Assembly (NCBI GenBank): GCA_949752735.1
Contig: OX457052.1
Coordinates: 36,514,619 to 36,578,618 of the forward strand
DNA from: Lumbricus terrestris
Taxonomy: Eukaryota > Annelida > Clitellata > Crassiclitellata > Lumbricidae
Direction: 5' to 3'
Length of the DNA stretch: 64,000 nt
Shown: positions 9,001-17,266 of the stretch, one piece after another
How positions within the stretch are numbered: position 1 is the stretch's first letter
How the letters are laid out: the number at the start of each line of letters is the position of its first letter
The notes under the pieces: model-generated
Database searches by the model: none
What the model saw: the letters and a program-made list of their open reading frames with translations, nothing else
What the model was told of the DNA's origin: nothing
Translations under genes and position numbers: made by a program

Positions 9001-11593
9001 CCAGCATCGAGGTGCCAGTGAATTCCCCACCAGATTCTTGCTGTGAATTGCAGGGGAAGGCCATTCCTCATTGAGGTATCCACAATAGCAAAACATTGTG
9101 GGTTCCTCAATGTGGAATGACATTCCCCTGCAAATCTGGTGGCTATACGAATTCTGGTAGCGAATTCACCTGCTTCTCTTTGCTGCTTGACGATCTTCTT
9201 TCTGTGTTGATGAGCCTCTCGTGCTTAGATCGCTTCTGCTGTGAAAAACGATTTGCAAATTATTATTGACCTTTTATATAGCGCATCTTCTCGGTAACTA
9301 CTCAGAAGCGCTCCCAGTCCAACAACTGCCAAATAAGGCATTTTTAATTGAGGAAGGAACATGATAGTGGTGTGACCCTAGGCACAAGGCGGAGTGCAAC
9401 ATGGAGCTCATTTCAAATGTTGATATTAGATTTCAGAAGCGCTCCCAGTCCAACATCGGCTAAATAAGGCATTTTTAATCGAGAAAGGAACATGATAGTG
9501 GTGTGACCCCTAGGCACAAGGCGGAGTGCAACAGGGCAATGTTATTCAAGTTAACTAAAACTAAAACTGAATTGAAGTTAACTGAAAAGTTCCATTTGAG
9601 TTAACTGAGACTAAAACTAAAACTGAAAAGTTCTGAAAACTGAAACTAAAACTAAACTGAAAAGTTCAAAACTTAAACTAAAACTAAACTTGAAAGTTTA
9701 AAACTGAATTAATTTTTGCGTGGCGCACAAACCAAATGGCAGAAATGTTTGCAACTGTTAGCAGCGCACGGTCTGAATGGCGCAGATGTTTGACTGAGCA
9801 ATAGCTGCAATATTTGTCAAGCAAACATCCGGTCTAACCCTTTCTCTATCGGCTTTCTCTATAGGGGTCAGTCTATTGTAAAATGCGGTCAACCATAAAG
9901 ATCGGCTGTGGGCCTGTGGCCAGCGACAAGATAGTGATGTGTATAAGTAATTTGATAACAATGCGTCAGTTAAACAGTCTGACATTGATTAGTTATTGTT
10001 ACGGATGGCTGGGCACCGCTGACCACGGGGCGGCCGAAGTTAGTTACAGCCTTACAGGCGTATTTGAAGGTTGGTCCGTGTAGTGGAAGAGTATGAATAT
10101 TTGAACTTCAGCCTGTTTAGATACATCATACACAGGCCTACGGATCACATGCACATGTCTATATACATGAAAGGTTCTTTCAATACACGATCTTGATATA
10201 CTTGTATACATAGCCTACCTATGAGGATTCAATGACCAGTATATAATTATGTTTGAAATCAGTTTGATGTTTGACACCTCAATAGTCCATAGTATAGGAC
10301 ACAGGCTAGATACATCAAGCATGTTATTGATCAAGATGTTTATAGATAGGACAAACGAAGATGGAAATGTTGGTTGTGATGACTGATGACAGTGATGATG
10401 GAATGGGCTAATTAATTCCATGAGACACATTAGACATGGACACAAAGAATGATGAACTAAATCAAATGTCTGTTGGTCTTCAAAATTATATGCTAAGAAT
10501 TTTCGGTGCGATCTATTATGTAAATGTAAATGTAATCGCAAATTTATATAGCGGCTGTGTTATGGCTTCGACCCTGAGGGTGAGATCCTTCACCACCGCT
10601 ACTCCACGTTTATATTGCGACCGAGCCACCCGCAGTAAAGATCCGAGAAATTAATCTCTGACCGGCCGGGAATCGAACCCGGGCCGCCGGCGCGGCGAGC
10701 GGGCTACCAACCCACTCGACCACCGAGGATCTCTTACTAATTTTGTCGTATAGTTTGGCCCAGAGTTTTTGTAATTAGTATTTAAAACACTTTTCCAGGC
10801 CAAGTATTTTATACTTGTAGCCGACTTTTAATACTTTTGTAATAAAGTGTTTTTACCTGTATTTTAAATACTTTTGTGATCAAGTATTAATATACCTATA
10901 GGCCTACTCAAAATAATTTTTAAAAGTATTTTCTTTATGACTGACCCTATACCGGTACACAGCATTCAGCAGTACAGACAGAATTACTATTTGTAAGCTT
11001 GATTTAAGTTTCTGTGCCAGCATTGCAGGCAAATGTTGGAAAAAGTTTTCAGTTTGTGAGGTTTCAGTGCTCTGAAATTAAATCGGATTAGTGTTCCTTT
11101 AGAGCGATGAGTGTTTTTGATACTTAACATGTAGTGGAGTGCTTCAAACTGCAGCTCAGTTACATGAAAACATGAACTTAGCTAAATCTATTGCTCTTGC
11201 TAATAAAAATGAACGCCAGTAATAAAAAATTCAATTAATTCTGTTGAAGGTTTACAAAAACTTAATTAAAACTGAAAAGTTATGAAAACTGAAACTAAAA
11301 CTAAAATTGAAAAGATTTGAAAACTTAAACTAAAACTTAACTGAAAAGTTAAAACAAAACTAAAACTAAAACTGAAACTGAAAAGTAAATTGAAACTTAA
11401 ATAACACTGCAACAGGGAGCTCATTCCAAATGTTGATATTAGATTTGAATTCAATGGTGGAACCGTTTTCCGATTTCTCTTTCCAGCTATCGTCATGGGC
11501 GATGCGCTTGACGACATCTTCAGTCGCGTCAAAGAAATCATTCGAATTCAGTCGGGACCGATCGTCTGGGTTCCGTCCAACGAGAAACTCTGA
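3035..11593 (+). CDS. dlg: Discs-large (Dlg) MAGUK scaffold, 3' portion (six exons, end of HOOK + GK domain + C-terminus)
   Basis: Dlg proteins are scaffolds at cell junctions and synapses, built as PDZ-PDZ-PDZ-SH3-HOOK-GK. Six exons (3035-3094, 4330-4431, 4764-4936, 5773-5882, 7312-7403, 11487-11593) join with matching phases and consensus GT/AG borders into about 215 codons ending in TGA. Visible motifs include [73 protein letters not shown] and the C-terminal WVPSNEKL. The nucleotide loop ([11 protein letters not shown]) lacks the Gly-x-Gly-Lys-Ser signature of active guanylate kinases. In this family the GK domain is a protein-binding module, so catalysis is unlikely. The PDZ and SH3 exons are not in the window, so the gene starts upstream. 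Its last intron is 4.1 kb and holds a LINE interrupted by a hAT-type element. Paralogue assignment within vertebrate DLG1-4 is not possible from this stretch. Confidence 0.95.
3115..3650 (-). mobile_element. LINE reverse-transcriptase C-terminal fragment, frameshifted
   Basis: On the - strand, pieces in different frames resemble the end of LINE ORF2: [17 protein letters not shown], then [20 protein letters not shown], then [20 protein letters not shown]. These match the common order Y-G-x-E-x-W, FGH-x-x-R-M and W-x-D-D-I in non-LTR elements. Frames are broken, so it is dead. It starts about 20 bases after the Dlg donor at 3095. Confidence 0.7.
3951..4329 (+). repeat. Tandem array of splice acceptor plus exon start (47-bp unit, 8 units)
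   Basis: The unit is a pyrimidine tract ending TTGTTTCAG followed by a copy of the first 28 bases of the Dlg exon at 4330 (C/TGAAGTACACTCGACC...). CAG ends fall at 3959, 4006, 4053, 4100, 4141, 4188, 4235, 4282 and 4329. The spacing is 47 bp except for one 41-bp unit. Copies are nearly identical. The first exon base alternates C or T, and two units have TTGACC in place of TCGACC. Only the last copy continues into the true exon. Confidence 0.95.
4330..4431 (+). CDS. dlg: Dlg exon, start of GK domain
   Basis: This exon encodes [20 protein letters not shown] followed by [13 protein letters not shown] and is flanked by TTTCAG and GTAAGT. It begins the GK domain and contains the degenerate P-loop. 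Entry is with 2 nt and exit with 1 nt (C of His). Its first 28 bases, together with the preceding acceptor, are tandemly repeated upstream from 3951 to 4329. Several alternative acceptors could therefore extend the exon. The frame of this exon stays open through the array back to 3681, so use of an in-frame upstream acceptor (exon starts 4189 or 4054) would add codons without a stop. Confidence 0.95.
4432..4763. other. Dlg intron
   Basis: A 332-bp intron, AT-rich, with nothing else recognised. Confidence 0.7.
4764..4936 (+). CDS. dlg: Dlg exon, GK domain core
   Basis: The exon runs from an acceptor ending CCTTCGTAG to donor GTGAGT. It completes His of 'CVPH' and encodes [20 protein letters not shown] through [15 protein letters not shown]. 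The TTRP and VDGREYHFV motifs form the GMP or phosphopeptide-binding lobe in GK-like domains. LYGTS is the second strongly conserved block. It ends in phase 0. Confidence 0.96.
4937..5772. other. Dlg intron with dispersed-repeat fragment
   Basis: An 836-bp intron. Bases 5085-5215 carry a fragment ('ACAGGAGTCGAAT' and 'CAATGCCATCT...GAATGGAAGG...GAGTGGACCTTT') that also occurs near 24530-24575 and 59040-59110. Otherwise it is unassigned. Confidence 0.6.
5773..5882 (+). CDS. dlg: Dlg exon, GK domain ([10 protein letters not shown] block)
   Basis: The acceptor is TTAATTGTAG and the donor GTACGT. The exon encodes [16 protein letters not shown], then [20 protein letters not shown] and two bases of Met. 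It corresponds to the beta-strand and helix around the [10 protein letters not shown] and IFIKP motifs, which are nearly invariant in Dlg-type GK domains. Entry is phase 0 and exit is after 2 nt. Confidence 0.96.
5883..7311. other. Dlg intron with SINE head and a diverged direct duplication
   Basis: A SINE-like segment lies at 5951-6070. About 230 bases are present twice in direct orientation (roughly 6215-6470 and 6780-7010); both copies include TCTGTAAAT and GAAAAACTCAGTTG. No other feature was seen. Confidence 0.6.
5951..6075 (+). mobile_element. tRNA-derived SINE, partial
   Basis: GTGGGGCGCAGTGGTCTAGA (A-box-like) is followed by GGTTCGAATCC (B box of RNA polymerase III promoters), then the AAGCCGCCACGTAGGAAC body shared with 39408-39620. 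Confidence 0.75.
7312..7403 (+). CDS. dlg: Dlg exon, GK domain helical part
   Basis: The exon runs from acceptor TTGCTTGCAG to donor GTAACG. With the bases carried over it reads [20 protein letters not shown] followed by [11 protein letters not shown]. This aligns with [20 protein letters not shown]...EQEFTEHFT of DLG1. Residues diverge more here than in neighbouring exons, as expected for this surface helix. Entry has 1 nt and exit 1 nt. The next exon is 4.1 kb away, beyond a transposon-filled intron. Confidence 0.93.
7690..8463. mobile_element. Terminal-inverted-repeat element, PIF/Harbinger-like by 3-bp TTA duplication
   Basis: The left end is GGCAAAAAAAAATAATGTTG then TGTTTCCGGTAAC. The right end is its inverted match beginning GGCCAAAAAAAAATAATGCT in reverse. 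TTA flanks both ends (7687-7689 and 8464-8466). An internal partial copy of the left end starts near 7888. No transposase is visible. The superfamily call rests only on the 3-bp duplication and the GGC terminus. Confidence 0.6.
8570..8835 (+). mobile_element. tRNA-derived SINE with conserved central block
   Basis: A B-box-like GGTTCAAGCCCC lies at about 8610-8622. The 3' body includes CTTGGGCAAGTTGCTTACCC and GGCAACGGGAAACCACCTCA, followed by a CTCATCTCGTCC stretch. The same body occurs at 41031-41155. Confidence 0.75.
9028..9143. repeat. Long inverted repeat (hairpin), arms about 50 bp, loop about 8 bp
   Basis: The left arm CCACCAGATT...GCAGGGGAAGGCCATTCC...TCCACAAT pairs with ATTGTGGGTTCCTCAATGTGGAATGACATTCCCCTGC...ATCTGGTGG. 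The loop is AGCAAAAC. It could be a foldback MITE or an RNA hairpin if transcribed in the Dlg intron. Confidence 0.8.
9537..11409. mobile_element. Non-autonomous hAT-type transposon with 8-bp target duplication
   Basis: The left terminus CAATGTTATTCAAGTTAACT and the inverse of the right terminus, CAGTGTTATTTAAGTTTC, are inverted repeats. CAACAGGG flanks both ends (9529-9536 and 11410-11417). Both subterminal regions hold arrays of AACTAAAACTGAAAAGTT-like words, inverted relative to each other. At 1873 bp it holds no transposase ORF. An 8-bp duplication and a CA(G/A)TG terminus are typical of hAT. Confidence 0.9.
10515..10735 (-). mobile_element. tRNA-derived SINE nested in the hAT-type element
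   Basis: On the - strand it begins TCCTCGGTGGTCGAGTGGGT (A box) and has GGGTTCGATTCCCGG (B box). It ends GCTATATAAATTTGCGATTA followed by a short (CATTTA)n tail. No 3' acceptor-stem partner exists for TCCTCGG, so it is not a working tRNA. Confidence 0.8.
11487..11593 (+). CDS. dlg: Dlg terminal coding exon and stop
   Basis: Acceptor TCTTTCCAG is followed by two bases that complete Ala, then [34 protein letters not shown] and TGA at 11591-11593. Family C-termini read similarly ([20 protein letters not shown]...YIWVPAKEKL). The hAT-type element in the preceding intron ends only 77 bases upstream. Confidence 0.96.
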
Positions 11594-11720
11594 TCGACGA
11601 CGATGAACCAGTCGAGAGGGGGAGCGAGCGACTGTTAGCGGGGCTCCAGACAAAAGACTCTCTACTGTACTTTAATAAACGAAGAGACTGCGTTGGACGT
11701 TTGACTTTTCGTATGCGGTT
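11594..11720 (+). other. Probable Dlg 3' UTR start with candidate poly(A) signal
   Basis: Non-coding sequence follows the TGA. AATAAA lies at 11674-11679, 81 bases past the stop, and a T-rich stretch begins near 11701. This is a candidate cleavage site only. The true UTR could be longer. Confidence 0.4.
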
Positions 11721-14579
11721 CTGGCGACCTCGTTCGTTGTTGAGGGTTTTATCTCGAGGGACGACGCTACTCGAATCGAGGTTGCGTTTGTGGGTGTTGT
11801 TGGCTGTACATTTGGTTGCGTTGTGTGAGGAGGAGTTTGATTCGTGGCAACATCGAGTTTGGTGTTTGGGTGGGAACATTTGCTGGAAGTTTGGTAACAT
11901 TTGAGAGCATTGCTTTATGGTTGACTGTTGCTATGGGTGGGGTAGGATGGCAGAATTGCTGGGGCTCTAAGTGGAGAGAAAAAGCAAAATTTCTTGAGTT
12001 CTAGGTGGAGAGGAAAGTAGAATTTGTAGATTTCTAGGAAGAGAACGCATTATTTCTAGCGTTGTATGTAGAGAGGAATCAGAGTTCTGGGTGTACAGGT
12101 CAGGTTGAAGAAGAAGAAGAAGAAAAGGTAACGTTATGTGTTTTAGGAATTTTTCCAGATGACTATGTCAGTGGGGAGTGGCACTGTCTAGGAACCTTCT
12201 TCACTCAGTTGCACACTGCCATCAGCTGATCATAGGTAGTGACAGTGGCGACGCCAGCTATTCATTGTGGTCGTGCCGGGTCGTGGGATTTGGGAGTCAA
12301 TAGGTCGAAAAATTTTAATGTAAAGAAGATATTAGAAATTTCAAAGAATTTTTGGCAGGTCATAAGGCAGACCAAGAGCAGTACGTCAAATGGTCATTTG
12401 ACCGCAACCTATGATGGTTCTTCTGCCACTGGGTGGTGGCACTTAATAAATAATAATTATACTAACACTCTCCATGCCGCTGGTATTCATTGAGTGGGAA
12501 AAACCACGAAATGAGACAAGCAGTAACTGAGCAACTGCATCAGTGGGGTATTAATATAGGTACACACTACACAATAATAATGAAGAAAATAATGATGAAA
12601 CGCTAAGATTGGATTTCCGCTGGACAGAGGAATGACATGCTCTTATCTAGCCGAACTGTACGTTGAATTGAAGTAATCTGTTGTTTCTACCTTTTGCCTG
12701 TTATGGCAGCATCATATGTGAATGACATCGTTGTCTTTGGTTTTTTGTTTTCTTCTTATTTTAAATTTGGTTTTAGTTTCTTCTCAATCTTTCTGTCTTT
12801 AGATTTATGAACGCTGTATTTTCCTGCGCTTTTTTCTTCACTTTGATTGCAACTCAGTGAAAACCGATTTGTGAATTGACAGGACATTTGCTGTGTGTTG
12901 TAAGAGTTTGCGTTTTGAAAAGGGAAATATTTACTTCTGTTTCTATGTTTTGTTTGTCCTATCACGTGAATGCTTTGTGCTGTGGTTGCGGATTGTCCAG
13001 GGAATGAAGTTGTGCTTTATTCCTGAGTTTTTATCCTGGTCGTACGCCGAAGTAATATAATAATTGTTATGTGTCGTTTGCAAAGCATAACTGAAAGAAA
13101 AAATTAATAAGTGGTGCTCCCAATCCAACGAGTGAAATCTCTGTCAAATTATACAGCAAAATTGCAGAACTGGAAGGTACAAACTAAGAATCTTGTGCTC
13201 TTGAGAAGTGCAACTTAAGCTTGGGTGCCTAACATGGGCAATGCTTCTAGGTTGAGCTGTGGCAGTATGTATAAAAGTGACAGTCAGGAATCAAGCTCAA
13301 AGATGGTTTCCACTACTAACTCTGAGCAAGTTTCTGGAAATTTTGCACTCATTCAATGAAATTGTTAGAGTTGAGAAAAATGATGATGACAGTCATCACA
13401 GAACGAGGAAATTAGGATGTTTGCAATTTCTCTGTATTTGGATGAGAAGTTCGCTGTGTTGACTCATGTGTACCAGTTAATTGTTTAAAATCTGGCGTTC
13501 TTCGATACCAGCGTACATTGATAATACGTTGTGTTAAAACTTAGATTCTATTATTTCCTCATATTCAAAACTGTTTATTTGCGGCGTGAACAACGTGTCT
13601 TTCTACAAGCACAAATTGTTTATTTGAGTACTTTCGAAATTGTGATTGAGGTAATCATTCCACGGCTTGTATCGATTGCTCTCAGACCCTAACAGGCCTT
13701 GAAACGCGATTTATGGTTCACTACACTTGAACTTGCTTGTAGCTTGCCTCATTAAAGCGCTGAATCTGGCTTAAATAAACTGTCTGCGTGGATGATCCAT
13801 TATTCAAGATCTGTTGGCATCATCATATTTTGGATCGTCATGGTTTTAGATTTCCCGCATGTTGGAAATTCCCTGGGTATTTACCTGACGTTGCTCGAAT
13901 TGGCTTGTAATGGAAGCTTAATGAATTATCTGTATGTACATTTCTGTCTCCTTACAAGTACCTGGGAGAGATATTGCTGATAGTGTTGCTGTGTAAAGTA
14001 TCTTTTGCCTCTGTTTATGAAAGTGCGGGTGATAAGAATTGCGCAGAAACATCTGCTTGAAGTAATGGTTGCACATAATTTTTCATCGATGGCCGAACTA
14101 AGTTAAATTTTAATGAATTAGCGAATTATTTAGGTGTCTTCTTAGTTGAATTAACAAGTTAACAGACGTTGCTGTGTTCTTTATGTTCTGACGCTGTGAT
14201 CGTTTCAATACAGTTATGTTCTCGTATGGTCACTGAATTCATTCAGCTGTGTTCTCGTATCTTCAGCGTCTAGGCACAGTTATATGCTGTGCTGGTATTG
14301 ATGGTGGTGTTGACACAGATATGCTTTGGTGTTGTTAGGGTTTCAGTTTAGACAACTGTGCTCCTGCCATTGGCTGTGCGTTGATGTAGAAATTGTACAT
14401 GTGTTCTGTTATTGTCAGCGTATCGGTCGATGATATATTTTGTGATTGTTTTGTTGATAAAGAAAGACGCTGTAAATTTAGCGCATTTTGTTGTTCTTGC
14501 TCTGTGGTGGACAATTTTTTTCAATTTGTTTCCCTGGGCTTTTAAGACCACATAGTCTTAAAAGTGAGGTTGGTCAGAA

Positions 14580-14660
14580 GATCATTCATTATTCATTTAT
14601 TGAATGACTATGTATAGCACCTCTTGCAGGTGACTACTCAGAGGCTCTCCCTGCACGGTA
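14580..14660 (-). mobile_element. L2-like LINE 3' end fragment
   Basis: ATTCATTCATTTATTGAATG is followed by TATAGCACCTCTTGCAGGTGACTACTCAGAGGCTCTCC, the - strand 3' end seen in the other LINE copies here. Confidence 0.7.
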
Positions 14661-14699
14661 AACTGAAACGGTTGTAAGATGAGAGAGGAATGGTGGTGG

Positions 14700-14815
14700 T
14701 ATTTGCAGTTTAACGTCACTGTGTGGTAACAAAGACCATTAGCGACGCCCTCCTCCTTTATCCAGCCTTGGGACTGGCACTGGCAGAGTGCAACCAGTGG
14801 CGGAGTTAAAGAGGA
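14700..14815. repeat. Dispersed repeat, 'GGGACTGGCACTGGCAGAG' family
   Basis: It contains TAACGTCACTGTGTGGTAAC, CATTAGCGACGCCCTCCTCC and TTGGGACTGGCACTGGCAGA, ending at AGTGGCGGAGTT. Other copies: 20211-20312, 38945-39010, 44555-44670, 44695-44790, 45630-45690, 56990-57120, 57225-57300, and inverted at 34965-35080. Confidence 0.85.
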
Positions 14816-16018
14816 ATGCCTGTGGAGTTCTGGAAAGGGAAGAGAGCATCTTGTGTATCATGCTCGACCTGGAATGCTTTAGGACTTAGGTGTCTTCTCG
14901 GAGGTTGTTTGTTGCATTTCCCTTTTTTTGTTTTACATCTTGATGTGTTCGTTGAGTTGAGCCATGAATGTGATATATGCGATGATGTCGTTGTCATTGT
15001 GTGAGTATGTAATAAGCCGTGCTGCTGTTGGTGCGATTAGATAAATGTCTGTTCACGAGAGTTAGCCGATTTTAGGATTTTCCTCTGAAAATGTTCGCTG
15101 GAATTTCCCACGGGAAATTCTCCGGCAATTGTACTCTGAACATTGGAAGTTGAACTTGTGGTTATATTTCCCAGAATTTCTTTTGCCGAAGTAATCTTAC
15201 CCTGTTGAAAATACCCCCAAGGGATTGTATTGTTTTGAGCGTCTGTGTGTGTTTGTGAGTTTTGCTGCTGGAATTTCCCACAGAATTTTTCCGTCATAAA
15301 TTTCCGATGGGCTTTTGTCCTGCTGTAATTTAGCTGTGCGGAATTTTCTGTTGGGATTTTGCCGTTGGATGTTTATTTCGTTTTTCAATTTGTCTGTAAT
15401 ATATAGATTTCTGAGTACATGTATATGCCTGCTTTGAGTCACAATTGGCGTACTGATGCGCCTTTGAGTTAAACTTGTTAGTCTCTGAGCATGCTCTGAG
15501 TGTAGCTATTTCTATCGTACTGTGTTAAGGTCATTCTCTGTGCTAATCACGTTAAAGTTTATTAATCTAAATCATGACGGTTAAAATCGATTGCTACTCT
15601 GATATTATCTTGTTTTGCAAACCACAGATGTGCGTGTGTGTGCGTGTTTGCTGAAACGTTTGTCTTAAATTGACGAAACTTGTGACGAACGTCTTATCTT
15701 TTGTTGTTGTTGTTGAGGTACTGCTTTGTCGTTAGAAGAAGCAAAGAATTGTCTTGCCATGACTATAGTTGCTGATTATAAATCCTTCGTTTCTCGTTGT
15801 TTCTTACGTTGACATCGCCAAGCTATGTTTCCGAGATGCATTTCCTCTATTTTCCATAACCATTTCCTCTATTATCCATGGCCATTTCATCTGTTCTCCA
15901 TGGCCATTGGCCACTTAGCTCAAGCTTTGTAGATCCTACAAGAGAGATCGGTTAGTTTAAAATTCTGTGCAGAATTTTTAACTTTCAGTCAGTTCTAGCT
16001 TGGTGACGGGTCTTTTTA

Positions 16019-16220
16019 GTGTACAGTTATACACAAAAATTGCAGTTTTAAATGGATTTGTGCCGCTGTAGTAACACTTCTGTGCAGTTTAAAATGGGTA
16101 AAAGTTGTTAATAGTTGTTCGTTGTCATCCAATTGGGAATAATTTACACTGGATGCTGGGAAGGGAGAGAAAGGGTTGTGCAGTTCTAGAAATTGCTTAA
16201 AAGATTGCCTGCTTGGCAAT
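16019..16220. repeat. Dispersed repeat, copy 1 of 2
   Basis: GTGTACAGTTATACACAAAA...AAATGGATTTGTGC...CTTCTGT is diverged but collinear with 20571-20740, including the ATTGGGAATAATTTAC / ATTGGAAGTAATTTAC block. Function unknown. Confidence 0.7.
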
Positions 16221-16970
16221 GTCCTTTTTGTTACTTGTTTGCGTTTTACGACGAGAGTGCCGACACATAGAATCAAGTGGGACGCCTGCCCCGCATAGAA
16301 ACCTAACACCTAATTTTTCAACTACTATTTCTTGGCTTTTAAGAAATTTATTTGAACTAAAGCACTATTGATGATGCAAAAAATGAAACTGAGAATTTTG
16401 ATGTTATGAAATAATTTTATAACTGCCGGTATCTATAGAGGACTACACGTAATGTTTCTATGATTATGATGATATATGCTATGTGTAGTGGCGCCTCTGT
16501 TACGTTTTTGTTTGGATATTGTTTTAAATTTTCATATATTACGTTTGAAAACCTCCTTGCAAACATACCCATATTCTTAGTTCTCTGTTTTGAATTTTTC
16601 AAGCTCATACTAAAAATTTAACCATGGCCATTGTGTTTACCTATCTTGCAAAAAGTATCTGAGGATGCTCATGTTGTATGATTCTTTTGTAGATATTTAG
16701 AAATTGTCTGTTTTCATAAATCGTGAATTTGCGATTAAAAGCACTTGGAATGAGGTTTGAGTTGATTTTGAGTGTTAGAACATTCTCAGTGCAATGACAT
16801 GATGATGGGATAGATATTTAAAATTTAATTGGCGATGTCATGAATAATTATGAGTGACTGTAATCATCTAGGACTTAACTGGATTGTAATGTATTGTTGT
16901 TTTCTGATTGTGTTCTACATAGTGTATGCATTGTGCTGAAATTCTATTGTTTGGTTGATAGATTGATTGT

Positions 16971-17266
16971 ACTGACTGGTTGAATTGTGTGGACAGTACT
17001 GAATGGTTGAATTGTGTGGACAGTACTGAATGGTTGAATTGTGTGGACAGTACTGAATGGTTGAATTGTGTGGACAGTACTGACTGGTTGAATTGTGTGG
17101 ACAGTACTGAATGGTTGAATTGTGTGGACAGTACTGAATGGTTGAATTGTGTGGACAGTACTGAATGGTTGAATTTTGTGGACAGTACTGAATGGCTGAA
17201 TTGTGTGGACAGTACTGAATGGTTGAATTGTGTGGACATTACTGAATGGTTGAATTGTGTGGACAG
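16971..17266. repeat. 27-bp minisatellite, eleven copies
   Basis: The unit is ACTGAATGGTTGAATTGTGT then GGACAGT, with few substitutions. Because the unit is a multiple of three and lacks stops in several frames, it creates open frames on both strands (for example repeats of NCVDSTEWL). These have no gene context and are best read as repeat artefacts. Confidence 0.95.

Larger units (their letters stand above)
9258..11455 (-). mobile_element. L2/CR1-like LINE tail, internally duplicated and split by a hAT-type insertion
   Basis: TTTTATATAGCGCATCTTCT at 9270 marks the LINE 3' end on the - strand. About 130 bases (9303-9432) are repeated at 9433-9528 and continue at 11410-11455. On the - strand the far side reads [11 protein letters not shown], matching the WNELP/WNGLP motif near the C-terminus of L2/CR1 ORF2. 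The copy ends about 30 bases before the last Dlg exon. Confidence 0.75.

Noticed and set aside
10655..10735. tRNA gene on the - strand
   Set aside because: A and B boxes are present, but the 5' TCCTCGG has no 3' acceptor-stem partner and a SINE body follows, so it is a SINE head.
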